A DNA stretch of 64,000 nucleotides, taken from Bog-473 sp963836605. GTDB lineage: Bacteria > Actinomycetota > Acidimicrobiia > Acidimicrobiales > RAAP-2. The stretch is from NCBI GenBank assembly GCA_963836605.1, contig CAWIKB010000011.1:834400-898399 (forward strand). Direction: 5' to 3'. Under the pieces are notes generated by a model that did no database searches, had not been told where the DNA came from, and worked only from the letters and a program-made list of their open reading frames with translations. Position 1 is the first letter of the stretch. Every line of letters begins with the position of its first letter. A program made the translations under genes and the position numbers. Below, piece by piece: positions 36,963 through 45,198 of the stretch.

Positions 36963-37715
36963 ATGCACGTGATCGTCGTTGGGTGCGGTCGGGTGGGATC
37001 CGGCCTTGCCGTCTCGCTCACCGGCGAGGGCCATTCGGTGACGGTGATCGACCGAAATGCCCGGGCCTTCCGCCGGTTGAAGGACTGGGACGGCCCCCGG
37101 ATCGTCGGATCGGGATTCGACCGGGACGACCTGGAAAAGGCGGGGGCGGTCGGTGCCGATGCCCTGGCTGCGGTGACCAGCGGGGACAACACCAACATCA
37201 TGACGGTGCGGATCGCCCGTGAGACCTATCTCATCCCCAATGTGGTGGCCCGCATCTACGACCCCCGTCGGGCCGAGATCTACCAGCGCCTCGGCATCCC
37301 GACCGTGGCCACGGTGACGTGGACCATCGATCAGGTCCGCCGGAGGCTGCTCCCCGACGAGGACGCGGCCGACTGGTCCGATCCGTCGGGGCGTCTGCTC
37401 CTGATGGATCGATCCCTCCCGGACAGCTGGGCCGGACGCCGGCTGGTCGATCTCGAAGAAGCCGGCCGGCTCAACCTGGTGGCGGTGACGCGGGCCGGCG
37501 TCATCCGGATGGACGCGCGCGAGCTGGTCGGGCAAGAGGGTGACATCCTCCACGTCGCGGTCCTCCACGACGCGCGCCAGGATCTCGACGCGCGCCTCGG
37601 CAACGCTGCGGCTGAGAGCGCGGGTGCGGCCGAAGGTTCGGGCAGCGGTACCGGTTCGGGTGCGGCTGCCGGTTCGGGTGCCGCCGCCGGTTCGGGCAGT
37701 GGTGGTGCGCAATGA
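36963..37715 (+). CDS. ceoB: TrkA-type potassium channel/transporter regulator
   Basis: 250 residues. N-terminal Rossmann RCK_N domain (HVIVVGCGRVGSGLAVSLTGEGHSVTVIDRN), then RCK_C-like LVDLEEAGRLNLVAVTRAGVIRM. It binds NAD(H) or nucleotide and gates an adjacent K+ transporter. The C-terminal 35 residues are Gly/Ser/Ala repeats (GSGSGTGSGAAAGSGAAAGS) encoded by a short tandem repeat near 37620-37712, not seen in relatives. Divergent from the permease gene as Rv2690c is from ceoB in Mycobacterium. Couples to the next gene through ATGA. Confidence 0.9.
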   Translation: MHVIVVGCGRVGSGLAVSLTGEGHSVTVIDRNARAFRRLKDWDGPRIVGSGFDRDDLEKAGAVGADALAAVTSGDNTNIMTVRIARETYLIPNVVARIYDPRRAEIYQRLGIPTVATVTWTIDQVRRRLLPDEDAADWSDPSGRLLLMDRSLPDSWAGRRLVDLEEAGRLNLVAVTRAGVIRMDARELVGQEGDILHVAVLHDARQDLDARLGNAAAESAGAAEGSGSGTGSGAAAGSGAAAGSGSGGAQ

Positions 37716-38374
37716 AGGTGGCCATCGCCGGTGCCGGCAGCGTGGGCACGGCCATCGCGGCCGACCTGTTCGCCAACGGCCACCAGGTCCTGGTGTTCGA
37801 ACAAGACCCGGACTTGGTGGAGCGCCTTCGTCCCACGTTGGACGTCACCTGGATCGCCGCCGACGCCTGCGAGGTCTCGTCGCTCGACGCCGCCGGTCTG
37901 GCCACGGTCGACGTGGTGGTGGCCGCCACCGGAGACGACGAGGACAATCTCGTCGTCTCCCTGCTGGCCAAGCAGGAGTTCGCCGTGCCGCGGGTCGTGG
38001 CGCGGGTCAACCATCCCAAGAACCAGTGGCTCTTCAACGAGAGCTGGGGGGTCGATGTCTCGGTGTCGACGCCCCAACTTCTCACCGCGCTGGTCGAGGA
38101 GGCCGTCTCGGTCGGTGCACTGGTACGTCTGTTGCAGTTCCAGGGGGGAGCGGCCCATCTGGTCGAGATCACGCTCGCCGAAGATTCGCCGGCCAACGAC
38201 ATCGCCATCGCCGACCTGGAGTTCCCCCGCGACGGCGTCGTGGTGGCCGTGGTGCGCGACGGCCGGTTGATCGTGCCCCGGGGCGACACCGTGCTCCAGT
38301 CGGGCGACGAGGTGCTGGTGCTCGTCACAGCCGATGCAGAAGACGCCGTGCACACTCTGTTCATCAGCGAGTAG
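37712..38374 (+). CDS. ceoC: TrkA-type potassium regulator, second subunit
   Basis: 220 residues, TrkA fold: VAIAGAGSVGTAIAADLFANGHQVLVFEQD in the RCK_N domain and VEITLAEDSPANDIAIADLEFPRDGVVVAVVRDG in the RCK_C domain. It resembles mycobacterial CeoC and pairs with the preceding gene. A GAAG-poor overlap ATGA couples the two. No membrane pore is in this window except the divergent permease, which is the probable partner. Confidence 0.9.
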   Translation: MKVAIAGAGSVGTAIAADLFANGHQVLVFEQDPDLVERLRPTLDVTWIAADACEVSSLDAAGLATVDVVVAATGDDEDNLVVSLLAKQEFAVPRVVARVNHPKNQWLFNESWGVDVSVSTPQLLTALVEEAVSVGALVRLLQFQGGAAHLVEITLAEDSPANDIAIADLEFPRDGVVVAVVRDGRLIVPRGDTVLQSGDEVLVLVTADAEDAVHTLFISE

Positions 38375-38463
38375 CAGCACGACGTCACCGGATCGTCGAC
38401 GGATCGTCGACGGCGCGTCACCCATGGTCGTGGGGCGGCGGGGCCAGGACTTAGCATGGGTAC

Positions 38464-39259
38464 ATGGAGGCCGCCTTCTTCGACCTCGACAAGACCGTGA
38501 TCGATCGCGCGTCCATCGCCGCCTTCGGACGGCACTTCATGAAGGGCGGATTGATCAACCGGCGGGTGGTGGCGCGGCGCCGCGATCTCGCAATTGATCT
38601 ATCTGCATTTCGGAGCGGATGAAGAACGCTTGGCCCGGGTCCGTGAGTCGATGCTCGCGCTGACCAGGGGATGGGACCGGTCCCAGGTGCGCCACATCGT
38701 CCGCGAGGCCATGCTCGAGACGATCGAGCCGATCATGTACGCCGAAGCGCTCGAGTTGATCGAGTTGCACCGAGCGGCCGGGCATCGCGTGTACCTCGTC
38801 TCGGCGTCGCCGGAGGAGATCGTGCTCCCCCTCTCCGAGATGCTCGGGGTCGACGGGGCCATCTGCTCCCAGGGCGAGATCGACGACGAGGGTCGCTACA
38901 CCGGGCACATGGCCTTCTACGCCTACGGCCCCGAGAAGGCGACGGCCATGCGGGCCCTGGCGGAGCGCACCGGCATCGACCTGGCCGCCAGCAGCGCCTA
39001 CTCGGACTCGGCGACCGACCTGCCCATGCTCGAAGCGGTGGGGCGTCCGGTGGCGGTCAATGCGGACCGCGCCCTGGCCAAGGTGGCACGTGAGCGCGGC
39101 TGGGAGATGCGGACCTTCACCAAACCGGTGCGCCTGCGCGACCGGGTGGGCCGCACCACACCGGTGGTCACGACCAGTCTGGCCGTGGCCGGGGCCGCGC
39201 TCATCCTGTGGCGTCGCGGCGCACGGAGTCGGGCGCCCGGAGGGCGGGCCGCGGCCTGA
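38464..39259 (+). CDS. HAD-IB phosphatase (SerB1-like) with C-terminal TM, frameshifted
   Basis: The N-terminus AAFFDLDKTVIDRASIAAF carries the HAD DxDxT motif and reads to about 38580; the rest (SQLIYLHFGADEERLARVR, VYLVSASPEEIVLPLSEML, SAYSDSATDLPMLEAVG) is in the next frame. Deleting one base near 38575-38582 joins them as VVARAAISQLIYLHFG. The D-D motif and the capping helices fit HAD-IB family hydrolases such as SerB1. A hydrophobic segment (TTSLAVAGAALILWRR) at the C-terminus suggests membrane attachment. Substrate is a phosphate ester, probably phosphoserine or a phospholipid intermediate. Confidence 0.72.
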
Positions 39260-39276
39260 TTTTCAGTACGGGTTTG

Positions 39277-39351
39277 TCAGGCGTCGCGCAGTCGCCGCGC
39301 TGCGACGACACCGAGACCGACAATGAGGACCAAAAGCAGCAGCTTCTTCAT
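39277..39351 (-). CDS. tiny membrane peptide, 24 residues
   Basis: An ATG at 39351 opens a 24-residue frame, MKKLLLLVLIVGLGVVAARR then LRDA: two lysines, one transmembrane helix and a basic tail. It lies 31 bp downstream of the sigma-factor stop on the same strand. The composition (lysine then a continuous hydrophobic helix then arginines) is unlike random frames in this genome. Function unknown; one helix proteins of this size may bind a membrane complex. No Shine-Dalgarno is obvious. Confidence 0.4.
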   Translation of the reverse strand: MKKLLLLVLIVGLGVVAARRLRDA

Positions 39352-39382
39352 GACGGTCAGCCTATCCCCGCGGGAGGGGGGC

Positions 39383-40321
39383 CTAGACAGTCAGCAGATC
39401 GCGGGCGCCCGTGTCCGAGGACGGGTGCCGCAATTTCGACATGGCCCGGGCCTCGATCTGGCGGATGCGCTCGCGGGTGAGGTTGAAATGCTCGCCCACT
39501 TCTTCGAGGGTCCTGGGCTCACCCCGGTCGAGGCCGAAGCGCAGGCGGAGTATCTCGCGCTCGCGCTCGTCCAGGGGGGAGAGGAGGCGCCCGATCTCGT
39601 CGGGGAGCAGGGATACCGCAGCCACCTCGAAGGGGGATTCGGCGGATCGGTCCTCCACCACGTCGCCCAATTCGGCATCGCCGTCCTCACGGAGGGGCTC
39701 GGAGAGGGAGAGGGGCTCGGCTCGGAAGCGCAGGGCCTCCACCAGCTTGTCCTCGGGCATCTCGACTTCGATGCCCAGTTCGGCCAGGGTGGCCGGACGA
39801 CCGAGCTTGAGTTCCAGGCGGGCCTGCGCCTTTTGCACCCGGGCCAGCGTGTCGCCGGCGTGCACGGGGAGCCGGATGGTCCGCCCCGTGTTCGCGATGC
39901 CCCGCGTGATGGCCTGGCGGATCCACCAGGTGGCGTAGGTGGAGAACTTGAACCCCTTGCGCCAGTCGAACTTCTCGACGGCGTGCATCAGGCCCAGGTT
40001 GCCCTCCTGGATGAGGTCGAGCAGCGGGAGGCCGGACGCCTGGTACTTCTTGGCGATGGAGACCACCAGGCGCAGGTTGGATTGCACGAAGGTCTGCTGG
40101 GCCTGCTCGCCCTCCATGACGGACCGGCGCATCTCGCGCTTCTTCGCCGTGGTCAGGCCCTTGGGGGCCTTGGCGACGTCCAGTTCCGCCTCGCGGCCGG
40201 CCTCGATGGCCTGGGCCAGCCGGACCTCGTCGTCCTTGGTCAGAAGGGGATATTGACCGATATCCGTCAGATAGAGCCGGACAAGATCCTCGTCGTCGCG
40301 CTCAATGCGTTCTTTCGCCAA
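39383..40321 (-). CDS. primary-type sigma-70 factor
   Basis: 312 residues, with regions 1.2 to 4.2 but no long N-terminal extension. Region 1.2: DDLVRLYLTDIGQYPLLT; region 2: SNLRLVVSIAKKYQASGLPLLDLIQEGNLGLMHAVEKFDWRKGFKFSTYATWWIRQAITRGI; region 4.2: LEEVGEHFNLTRERIRQIEARAMSKLRHP. It resembles SigB/HrdB-type factors. TTG 40321 is the likely start, with GGAAGG 12 bases upstream and no ATG or GTG in the preceding frame. The short length suggests a SigB-like secondary factor rather than the housekeeping one. Confidence 0.85.
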   Translation of the reverse strand: MAKERIERDDEDLVRLYLTDIGQYPLLTKDDEVRLAQAIEAGREAELDVAKAPKGLTTAKKREMRRSVMEGEQAQQTFVQSNLRLVVSIAKKYQASGLPLLDLIQEGNLGLMHAVEKFDWRKGFKFSTYATWWIRQAITRGIANTGRTIRLPVHAGDTLARVQKAQARLELKLGRPATLAELGIEVEMPEDKLVEALRFRAEPLSLSEPLREDGDAELGDVVEDRSAESPFEVAAVSLLPDEIGRLLSPLDEREREILRLRFGLDRGEPRTLEEVGEHFNLTRERIRQIEARAMSKLRHPSSDTGARDLLTV

Positions 40322-40447
40322 AATCTCGCCAAACCTTCCGTTACCATGGGCCTCGACAGGTCACGACCGTGTCGGGCATTCGCGCTCAATTTGCAGTTTG
40401 CGTCGTTTTCGGCGCACAAGGGCTGCAGGAACATTGTACTGGACGCG

Positions 40448-41056
40448 TCAAGATGGCCGTGCAGCAGGGATTATGTCGGAGCCCTCATTGAACAAACGTT
40501 CGAGGTGCCGACACATTTCGGTTACTTCTTCTCCACGCTCCGATACCTGCAACTCCCGTTGGAGGAGAGCGTGGCCGCGGTCCGATTCCCGCCGCAATCC
40601 GTCCACCACCAGACGAAGGACATCGACGACCGGCGCCTCGTTCACCGGCGAGGCCCCGGCCAGGTGCCGGCCATAGGTGGCCCGCAGGTGGGGCAGGACG
40701 GTGGCCAGGCCACCGAGCCGGCGCAGCGGGTCCGGAACGAGGTCCTCGAGTCGCTCGAGCGCCGGCCGGACGCCGCCCTCGGGCGCGACGATCAGCGCCG
40801 GCACATCGATGCCGGCCCGCACCGGGAGGCGGTCGCGCCACTGGGCGGCGAAGAAGGCATGCCGGGCCGACAACTCGCTGAACCACACCCGGATCTCGGG
40901 GCTGCCCTCGCCGCCGGCCCACGCACCGGCCAGTTCGAAGAGACGGCCCTCCTGCCAGCAGTAGCCCCCCACCATCTGGGCCAACTGGTCGATCGTGCGC
41001 CAGGACCCCGGCGCAGAACCGACAGACCCGTCAGACCCGTCAGGGCCGTCAGCCAC
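40448..41056 (-). CDS. helical protein of unknown function, possibly ferritin-like
   Basis: 202 residues from a GTG overlapping the nadE stop region. After a short Gly/Asp/Ser-rich start (DGPDGSDGSVGS, encoded by a 9-bp tandem repeat near 41026-41044), the protein is helical: WQEGRLFELAGAWAGG, ELSARHAFFAAQWRDRLPV, ATYGRHLAGASPVNEAPVVDVLRLVVDGLRRESDRGHALLQREL. Such helices with Glu/His could be a ferritin-like bundle, but I do not see a convincing ExxH pair. It directly follows nadE, which may share its transcript. Confidence 0.45.
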   Translation of the reverse strand: MADGPDGSDGSVGSAPGSWRTIDQLAQMVGGYCWQEGRLFELAGAWAGGEGSPEIRVWFSELSARHAFFAAQWRDRLPVRAGIDVPALIVAPEGGVRPALERLEDLVPDPLRRLGGLATVLPHLRATYGRHLAGASPVNEAPVVDVLRLVVDGLRRESDRGHALLQRELQVSERGEEVTEMCRHLERLFNEGSDIIPAARPS

Positions 41057-42785
41057 CGCTCTCCTCGAGCGGGGGCGGGCGGTAGCGGTTGGTGATCGGC
41101 ATACGGCGGTCCTTGCCGAAGGCCTTGGTGGTGATGCGGACCCCCGGCGGCATCTGGCGCCGCTTGTACTCGGCCCCGTCCACCAATCGGACCACCTGGT
41201 CGACGACCGCCGGGGCGAAGCCGTCGGCCACCAGGTCGGCCGCCGTGCGGTCTCCCTCCACGTAGCCCTGCAGCACCGGATCGAGTTCCTCATAAGGCGG
41301 GAGCGACTGGTCGTCGCGCTGGTCGGGCCGGAGCTCGGCTGAGGGCGGCTTGTCCAGCACGCTGTCGGGGATGGGGGCGGGCATCGCATCGAGCACGGCC
41401 TTCGTGTTGCGATAGCGGCACAGCTGGTACACCAACGTCTTGGGCACGTCCTTGATGACGGCGAACCCCCCGGCCGAGTCCCCGTACAGGGTGGAATAGC
41501 CCGTGGCCATCTCACTCTTGTTCCCGGTGGTCAGGACCATCCACCCTCTGGCGTTGGAGATGCCCATGAGGAGGACGCCGCGCAAGCGGGACTGCAGGTT
41601 CTCGTCGGTCAGCCCGGCCGGCTCGCGACCGAGCACGTCGGCCAGCATGGCCGTCATGGCCACGTGGGCCTCTTCAATGGCCACCACCCGGAGGTCGATG
41701 CCGAGGCGCTGGGCCAAGAGGCCGGCGTCGTGTCGTGATCCCTCGCTCGAGTAGCGCGACGGCATGGAGATACCGTGGACCCGGGCGGGTCCCAGGGCAT
41801 CGACGGCGACGGCCGCAACCAGCGACGAATCGATACCCCCCGAGAGCCCGATCACCACGTCGGTGAAGCCGTTCTTGCCCACGTAGTCCCTGGTGCCGAG
41901 CACCAGGGCGTCATAGACCTCGGCCTCGTCGGAAACCGGGGGGACGATGGCCGGGGGTGGGAGCACACGGCGCTCGCCGGCCCGGGGGCCCGTCACCAGC
42001 ACCCGCGGCAACGCCGTGGTGACGGATCGCGCGTCAGGCTGGCGGATGGGGATGTCCACCACCACCAGATCACGCTCGAACTGGACGCCGTTGGCCAGGA
42101 GGGTGCCCTCGCGTCCCATGACCAGTGAGTCGCCGTCGAAGACGAGCTCGTCCTGCCCCCCGACCTGGTTGACGTAGACGATGGCGCAGCCGGCTTCGGC
42201 CACCCGCTCGGTCAGCATGGCCACCCGCTCGTGGCGACGGCCGCGGTTGTACGGCGACACGTTGAGGTTCACCACCACGTCGGCGCCGGCGCGACCCTGC
42301 TCGGCCACCGGCCCGGCGGGGAACCACACGTCCTCGCAGACCGAGATGCCGACCCAGGCCCCGGCCACGCCGAACAAGGTCGGCGACTCGTCACTCGGGA
42401 TGAACCAGCGTTGCTCGTCGAACACCCCGTAGTTCGGGAGGAAGTGCTTGCGGTAGACGCCGGCCACACGCCCGCCGGCGCAGATGGCCGCCGCGTTGGC
42501 CAAGCCCGAACCGTCAGGTGTGGCGCCGACGTAGCCGACCACGATGGCGCACTCCTGGGTGGCCGCGGCTACCTTCTCGAGCGCGGCCACATTGTCCGCC
42601 ACGAATCCGGGTTTGAGGAGGAGATCCTCGGGGGGATAGCCCGGAATGGCCAACTCGGGCACGACACAGAGGTCGGCACTGGCGGACTCGGCCGCAGCCA
42701 GGGCGGCCAGCACCCGGTCCACATTGCCCGAGAGGTCACCGACCACGGTGTTGAGCTGCGCTGCCGCGACGCGCAGGTGTCCCAC
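41049..42785 (-). CDS. nadE: glutamine-dependent NAD+ synthetase
   Basis: 578 residues. N-terminal nitrilase/glutaminase domain with catalytic Glu (VVPELAIPGYPPEDLL), Lys (YRKHFLPNYGVFDE) and Cys (GISVCEDVWF); the synthetase domain begins about residue 290 with the PP-loop VIGLSGGIDSSLVAAVAVDAL, then STLYGDSAGGFAVIKDVPKTLVY. It makes NAD from deamido-NAD with glutamine as nitrogen donor, the last NAD step, complementing nadB. GTG start at 42785. Confidence 0.95.
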   Translation of the reverse strand: MGHLRVAAAQLNTVVGDLSGNVDRVLAALAAAESASADLCVVPELAIPGYPPEDLLLKPGFVADNVAALEKVAAATQECAIVVGYVGATPDGSGLANAAAICAGGRVAGVYRKHFLPNYGVFDEQRWFIPSDESPTLFGVAGAWVGISVCEDVWFPAGPVAEQGRAGADVVVNLNVSPYNRGRRHERVAMLTERVAEAGCAIVYVNQVGGQDELVFDGDSLVMGREGTLLANGVQFERDLVVVDIPIRQPDARSVTTALPRVLVTGPRAGERRVLPPPAIVPPVSDEAEVYDALVLGTRDYVGKNGFTDVVIGLSGGIDSSLVAAVAVDALGPARVHGISMPSRYSSEGSRHDAGLLAQRLGIDLRVVAIEEAHVAMTAMLADVLGREPAGLTDENLQSRLRGVLLMGISNARGWMVLTTGNKSEMATGYSTLYGDSAGGFAVIKDVPKTLVYQLCRYRNTKAVLDAMPAPIPDSVLDKPPSAELRPDQRDDQSLPPYEELDPVLQGYVEGDRTAADLVADGFAPAVVDQVVRLVDGAEYKRRQMPPGVRITTKAFGKDRRMPITNRYRPPPLEESGG

Positions 42786-43526
42786 GGACTCAGCCTAACA
42801 ACGGGGATTGGCCGTCTAGACGGGGAACATGTCGGGTCGATTCGATTCGGTGGCTTCCTTCGGCGGCGTCATTCGGTGACGTCGTGCTCTTGCGTCGCGT
42901 GGTCCGCGACGGAGCGCCGACCACAAGGTGAGCTGGAGAGATGCGGCACCGAGAAATTCAGCCGAAAATTCTTGACCGATCCGAGAAAGGGACTTACCCC
43001 TGGGATGTGTTCACCTGTGCAGCGTCGCGCAGGTCGATGAACACAGCTTAGCAATTGCGCGGACCTCTGCGGTGTCGGCAACGTGCGTTGACCCGACTTC
43101 TCGCGTCATCGGCGTGATTTTTCGTCGTATACTTCGTTACTTCACGTGCCGTAAGGGACATGCTTGGCCTGCAGTTGTGAATCGCAAGGCCGTGCGAAAT
43201 CCCGGAGTGACACAACCCTCGAACGAGGGATAGGTACGCACCGGCATGCGAACCCGACCGTTCCCCTCTGAGGGCGCGCGGGTAAGACCGGACGGACCGA
43301 TCCGTCAAGCCAAATGTCCAATGGAGGAAGTGCATCACAAGAACCAATACCTGAGTACGACCGGATATCCCGCCAGCACACCTTCCCGCTTGTTGTAGCG
43401 AGGTCGATCCACCCTTCCCGGTGCTCGGCTGGGGCTTGAATGCTCTGACGTGGGGTCCAACCGAACCAAAAGAGAGGCCGTCCGCCACCCTGGCGAGAGG
43501 CCCGACCAAGGAAAGGTCACCCCACG
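42786..43526 (+). other. 740-bp non-coding leader region upstream of the Rpf-like gene
   Basis: No plausible gene in either strand. The short frames covering 43048-43509 on the minus strand lack coding character. A -10-like TATACT is at 43128-43133, followed by a 390-nt transcribed leader before ATG 43527. The leader contains several hairpins: CCCTCG/CGAGGG near 43217-43230 and GACGGA/TCCGTC near 43291-43306. The nadE side probably holds the nadE promoter too. Confidence 0.6.
43186..43332 (+). promoter_or_regulatory. candidate cyclic di-AMP (ydaO) riboswitch
   Basis: The segment resembles ydaO/yuaA aptamers: GCGAAATCC near the 5' end, GGTACG, a GCGAACCCG stretch, GGTAAGACCGG and finally CCGATCCGTCAAGCC, near the consensus CCGAACCCGTCAGCT. 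The order and spacings fit only loosely. ydaO elements are known upstream of rpf genes in actinobacteria, and this one precedes an Rpf-like gene by about 190 bp. Low-to-moderate confidence; covariance search needed. Confidence 0.42.
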
Positions 43527-44180
43527 ATGTTTACAAGTACCCCTCTACGTGCACGCCACTTCACGGTGGCAATGCTCGTCATATGCGCACCGATTGCTCT
43601 GGTCTTCTTCTTCGTCGGCCAGCAGTTGGTGTCGGCAACACCGTCCCACGGCGTCGCGATCGAACAGACTGTGCGCACCCAGCGGGCCGAAAAAGCCGAA
43701 CAGAAGATTGACCACGCCGCGTTCGTCAAGTACGTCGCCGCCGTTCAGAAAGCCGAGTTGGCCAACTATGTGTTGGGCAAGTGGGCGCAGGCTGTGCAGG
43801 CCGGTCAGGCGTCCGCCTATCTGCAGGCGATGAATGCAAGTGCCCAGCAGCAGGCGGCACAAGCCGCGGCAGCCAGTGCACAAGCAGCGCGGGCTTCCTC
43901 GAGCAGCTACAGAAGCTCGTCCAGTTACCCGAGCTCGTCGAGTTCGTCCGGCTCCTCGAACTACAGCAGCTCTGCGGGTTCCGGCGGCTGGTCCGCCGTG
44001 GCGCAGTGCGAGGAGGGTGGCAGCAACGACCCGACCTACGGCTACTACGGGATCAAGGAATGGAACGGCTACGACGGTTACGCCACCGCCGGTTCCGCGC
44101 CCCAGTCGGTGCAGCTGCAGTGGGAACAACAGAACGTCGGCTCTCCTCCGAACGAATCCGGCGGCTGCCACAGTTACTAA
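43527..44180 (+). CDS. Rpf-like / transglycosylase-like secreted cell-wall protein
   Basis: 217 residues. A hydrophobic N-terminal helix (FTVAMLVICAPIALVFFFVG) serves as signal anchor, then an Ala/Gln coiled segment (KAELANYVLGKWAQAVQAGQ), a Ser-rich linker (SSSYRSSSSYPSSSSSSGSS) and a C-terminal domain WSAVAQCEEGGSNDP...GIKEWNGYD with the Cys-x-Glu of Rpf/lysozyme-like domains (the Glu is the expected catalytic residue). Such proteins cleave peptidoglycan glycan strands and promote resuscitation. Convergent with the hydrolase, with a strong terminator between. Confidence 0.8.
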   Translation: MFTSTPLRARHFTVAMLVICAPIALVFFFVGQQLVSATPSHGVAIEQTVRTQRAEKAEQKIDHAAFVKYVAAVQKAELANYVLGKWAQAVQAGQASAYLQAMNASAQQQAAQAAAASAQAARASSSSYRSSSSYPSSSSSSGSSNYSSSAGSGGWSAVAQCEEGGSNDPTYGYYGIKEWNGYDGYATAGSAPQSVQLQWEQQNVGSPPNESGGCHSY

Positions 44181-44224
44181 ACCCTGTGCAGTTGGCGGCA
44201 CTCTCCGAGTAGCCGCAACGATCC

Positions 44225-44268
44225 GGCCGACCTCGCCCCACTCGAAACTGAGAGGGGTGTGGTCGGCC
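44225..44268. terminator. bidirectional terminator hairpin
   Basis: The perfect 8-bp outer arms GGCCGACC and GGTCGGCC enclose an additional imperfect stem (CCCCACTC/GAGAGGGGT) with loop GAAACT, 44 nt in all. It lies in the 104-bp gap between the convergent Rpf-like and alpha/beta-hydrolase genes, the expected place for a shared terminator. No long U-tract. Confidence 0.7.
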
Positions 44269-44284
44269 TCGGTCGCGGCCGGGG

Positions 44285-45133
44285 CTACTTCAGCCTCGCC
44301 GCAAGGAACGACCGCAGGACCCCAGTGAACGCCTCGGGCTGCTCGAAGGCGGGGAGGTGGGCCGCGCCCACCAGAACACAGAGCTCCGCTCCCGGAATGC
44401 GTGCCGCGAGCGCACGGCAGCGGGCCTGGAGATGACGGAGGTCGAGGTCCCCCGCCACCACCAGCGTGGGAAGGGCCAGCTCGGACAGGCGTGACCAGGC
44501 GTCGGGCGGTTCGCGCTCGGAGCCCGGGCTCTCGGCGTGGAGCGCGATCCGGTTCATATCGAGAGCGAGTTCACGCCGCACCCCCCCGACCCTCCCCTCG
44601 GGGGCGGTCGGCCCGTCCAGCCACAACCTGATTTCGCCGAGGTTCAGGGCGTCGAGCGCCCCGGCGGTGTCAGCCGCCTCGAGGCTCTCCCATATGGCCG
44701 CCACCTCGGGTTCGATGTCCGCTTCGGTGACCTGGGGCGCGCCCGAGATGGCGGGTGCCACCAGCACCAGGGCCGAGACACGGTCCGGGTGGGTCAACGC
44801 CGCGTTGAGGGCGACCTCACCGCCGCTGGAATTGCCCACCAGGACGGCGCGCTCGAGACCCAGCGCGTCGAGCACCCGACACAGGTCGACCACCTGGTCA
44901 TGGCTCTCCGGCCGGTAGGCGGTGGTGCCGAAGCCGCGGCGGTCGTAGGCCGCGACGTCCATCTCCGGGCCGAGACGGTCCATCACGTCGTGCCAGCTCC
45001 GATGATCAGAGATGCCCGTGTGCAGGAAGACCACGCTCGGCGTTCTCCCGCGGCCGTTACGGGTCAGGGTCAGACGGGCCTTCCCGGATGCGACCTGCAG
45101 CAGTTCCGGGGGGAACGGGGGTGCCACGTCCAC
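44285..45133 (-). CDS. alpha/beta-hydrolase
   Basis: 282 residues. Nucleophile elbow GNSSGG (Ser), acid at VVAGDLDL (Asp) and His in GAAHLPAFEQP form the triad; VVFLHTGISDHRSWHDV supplies the oxyanion-hole strand. Typical of small-molecule esterases, lactonases or haloperoxidase-like enzymes; substrate not indicated. GTG start at 45133; glnA begins 66 bp away in the opposite direction. Confidence 0.85.
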   Translation of the reverse strand: MDVAPPFPPELLQVASGKARLTLTRNGRGRTPSVVFLHTGISDHRSWHDVMDRLGPEMDVAAYDRRGFGTTAYRPESHDQVVDLCRVLDALGLERAVLVGNSSGGEVALNAALTHPDRVSALVLVAPAISGAPQVTEADIEPEVAAIWESLEAADTAGALDALNLGEIRLWLDGPTAPEGRVGGVRRELALDMNRIALHAESPGSEREPPDAWSRLSELALPTLVVAGDLDLRHLQARCRALAARIPGAELCVLVGAAHLPAFEQPEAFTGVLRSFLAARLK

Positions 45134-45198
45134 GCCTGCAGCGTAATGAAATGGACCCGGATAGGCGGTGGAGGTCCCGCGCCTGCGAAGCTTAAGGA

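Noticed and set aside
43048..43509. Minus-strand open frames across the rpf leader
   Set aside because: Low coding character, no motif, and the plus strand shows structured RNA-like segments.
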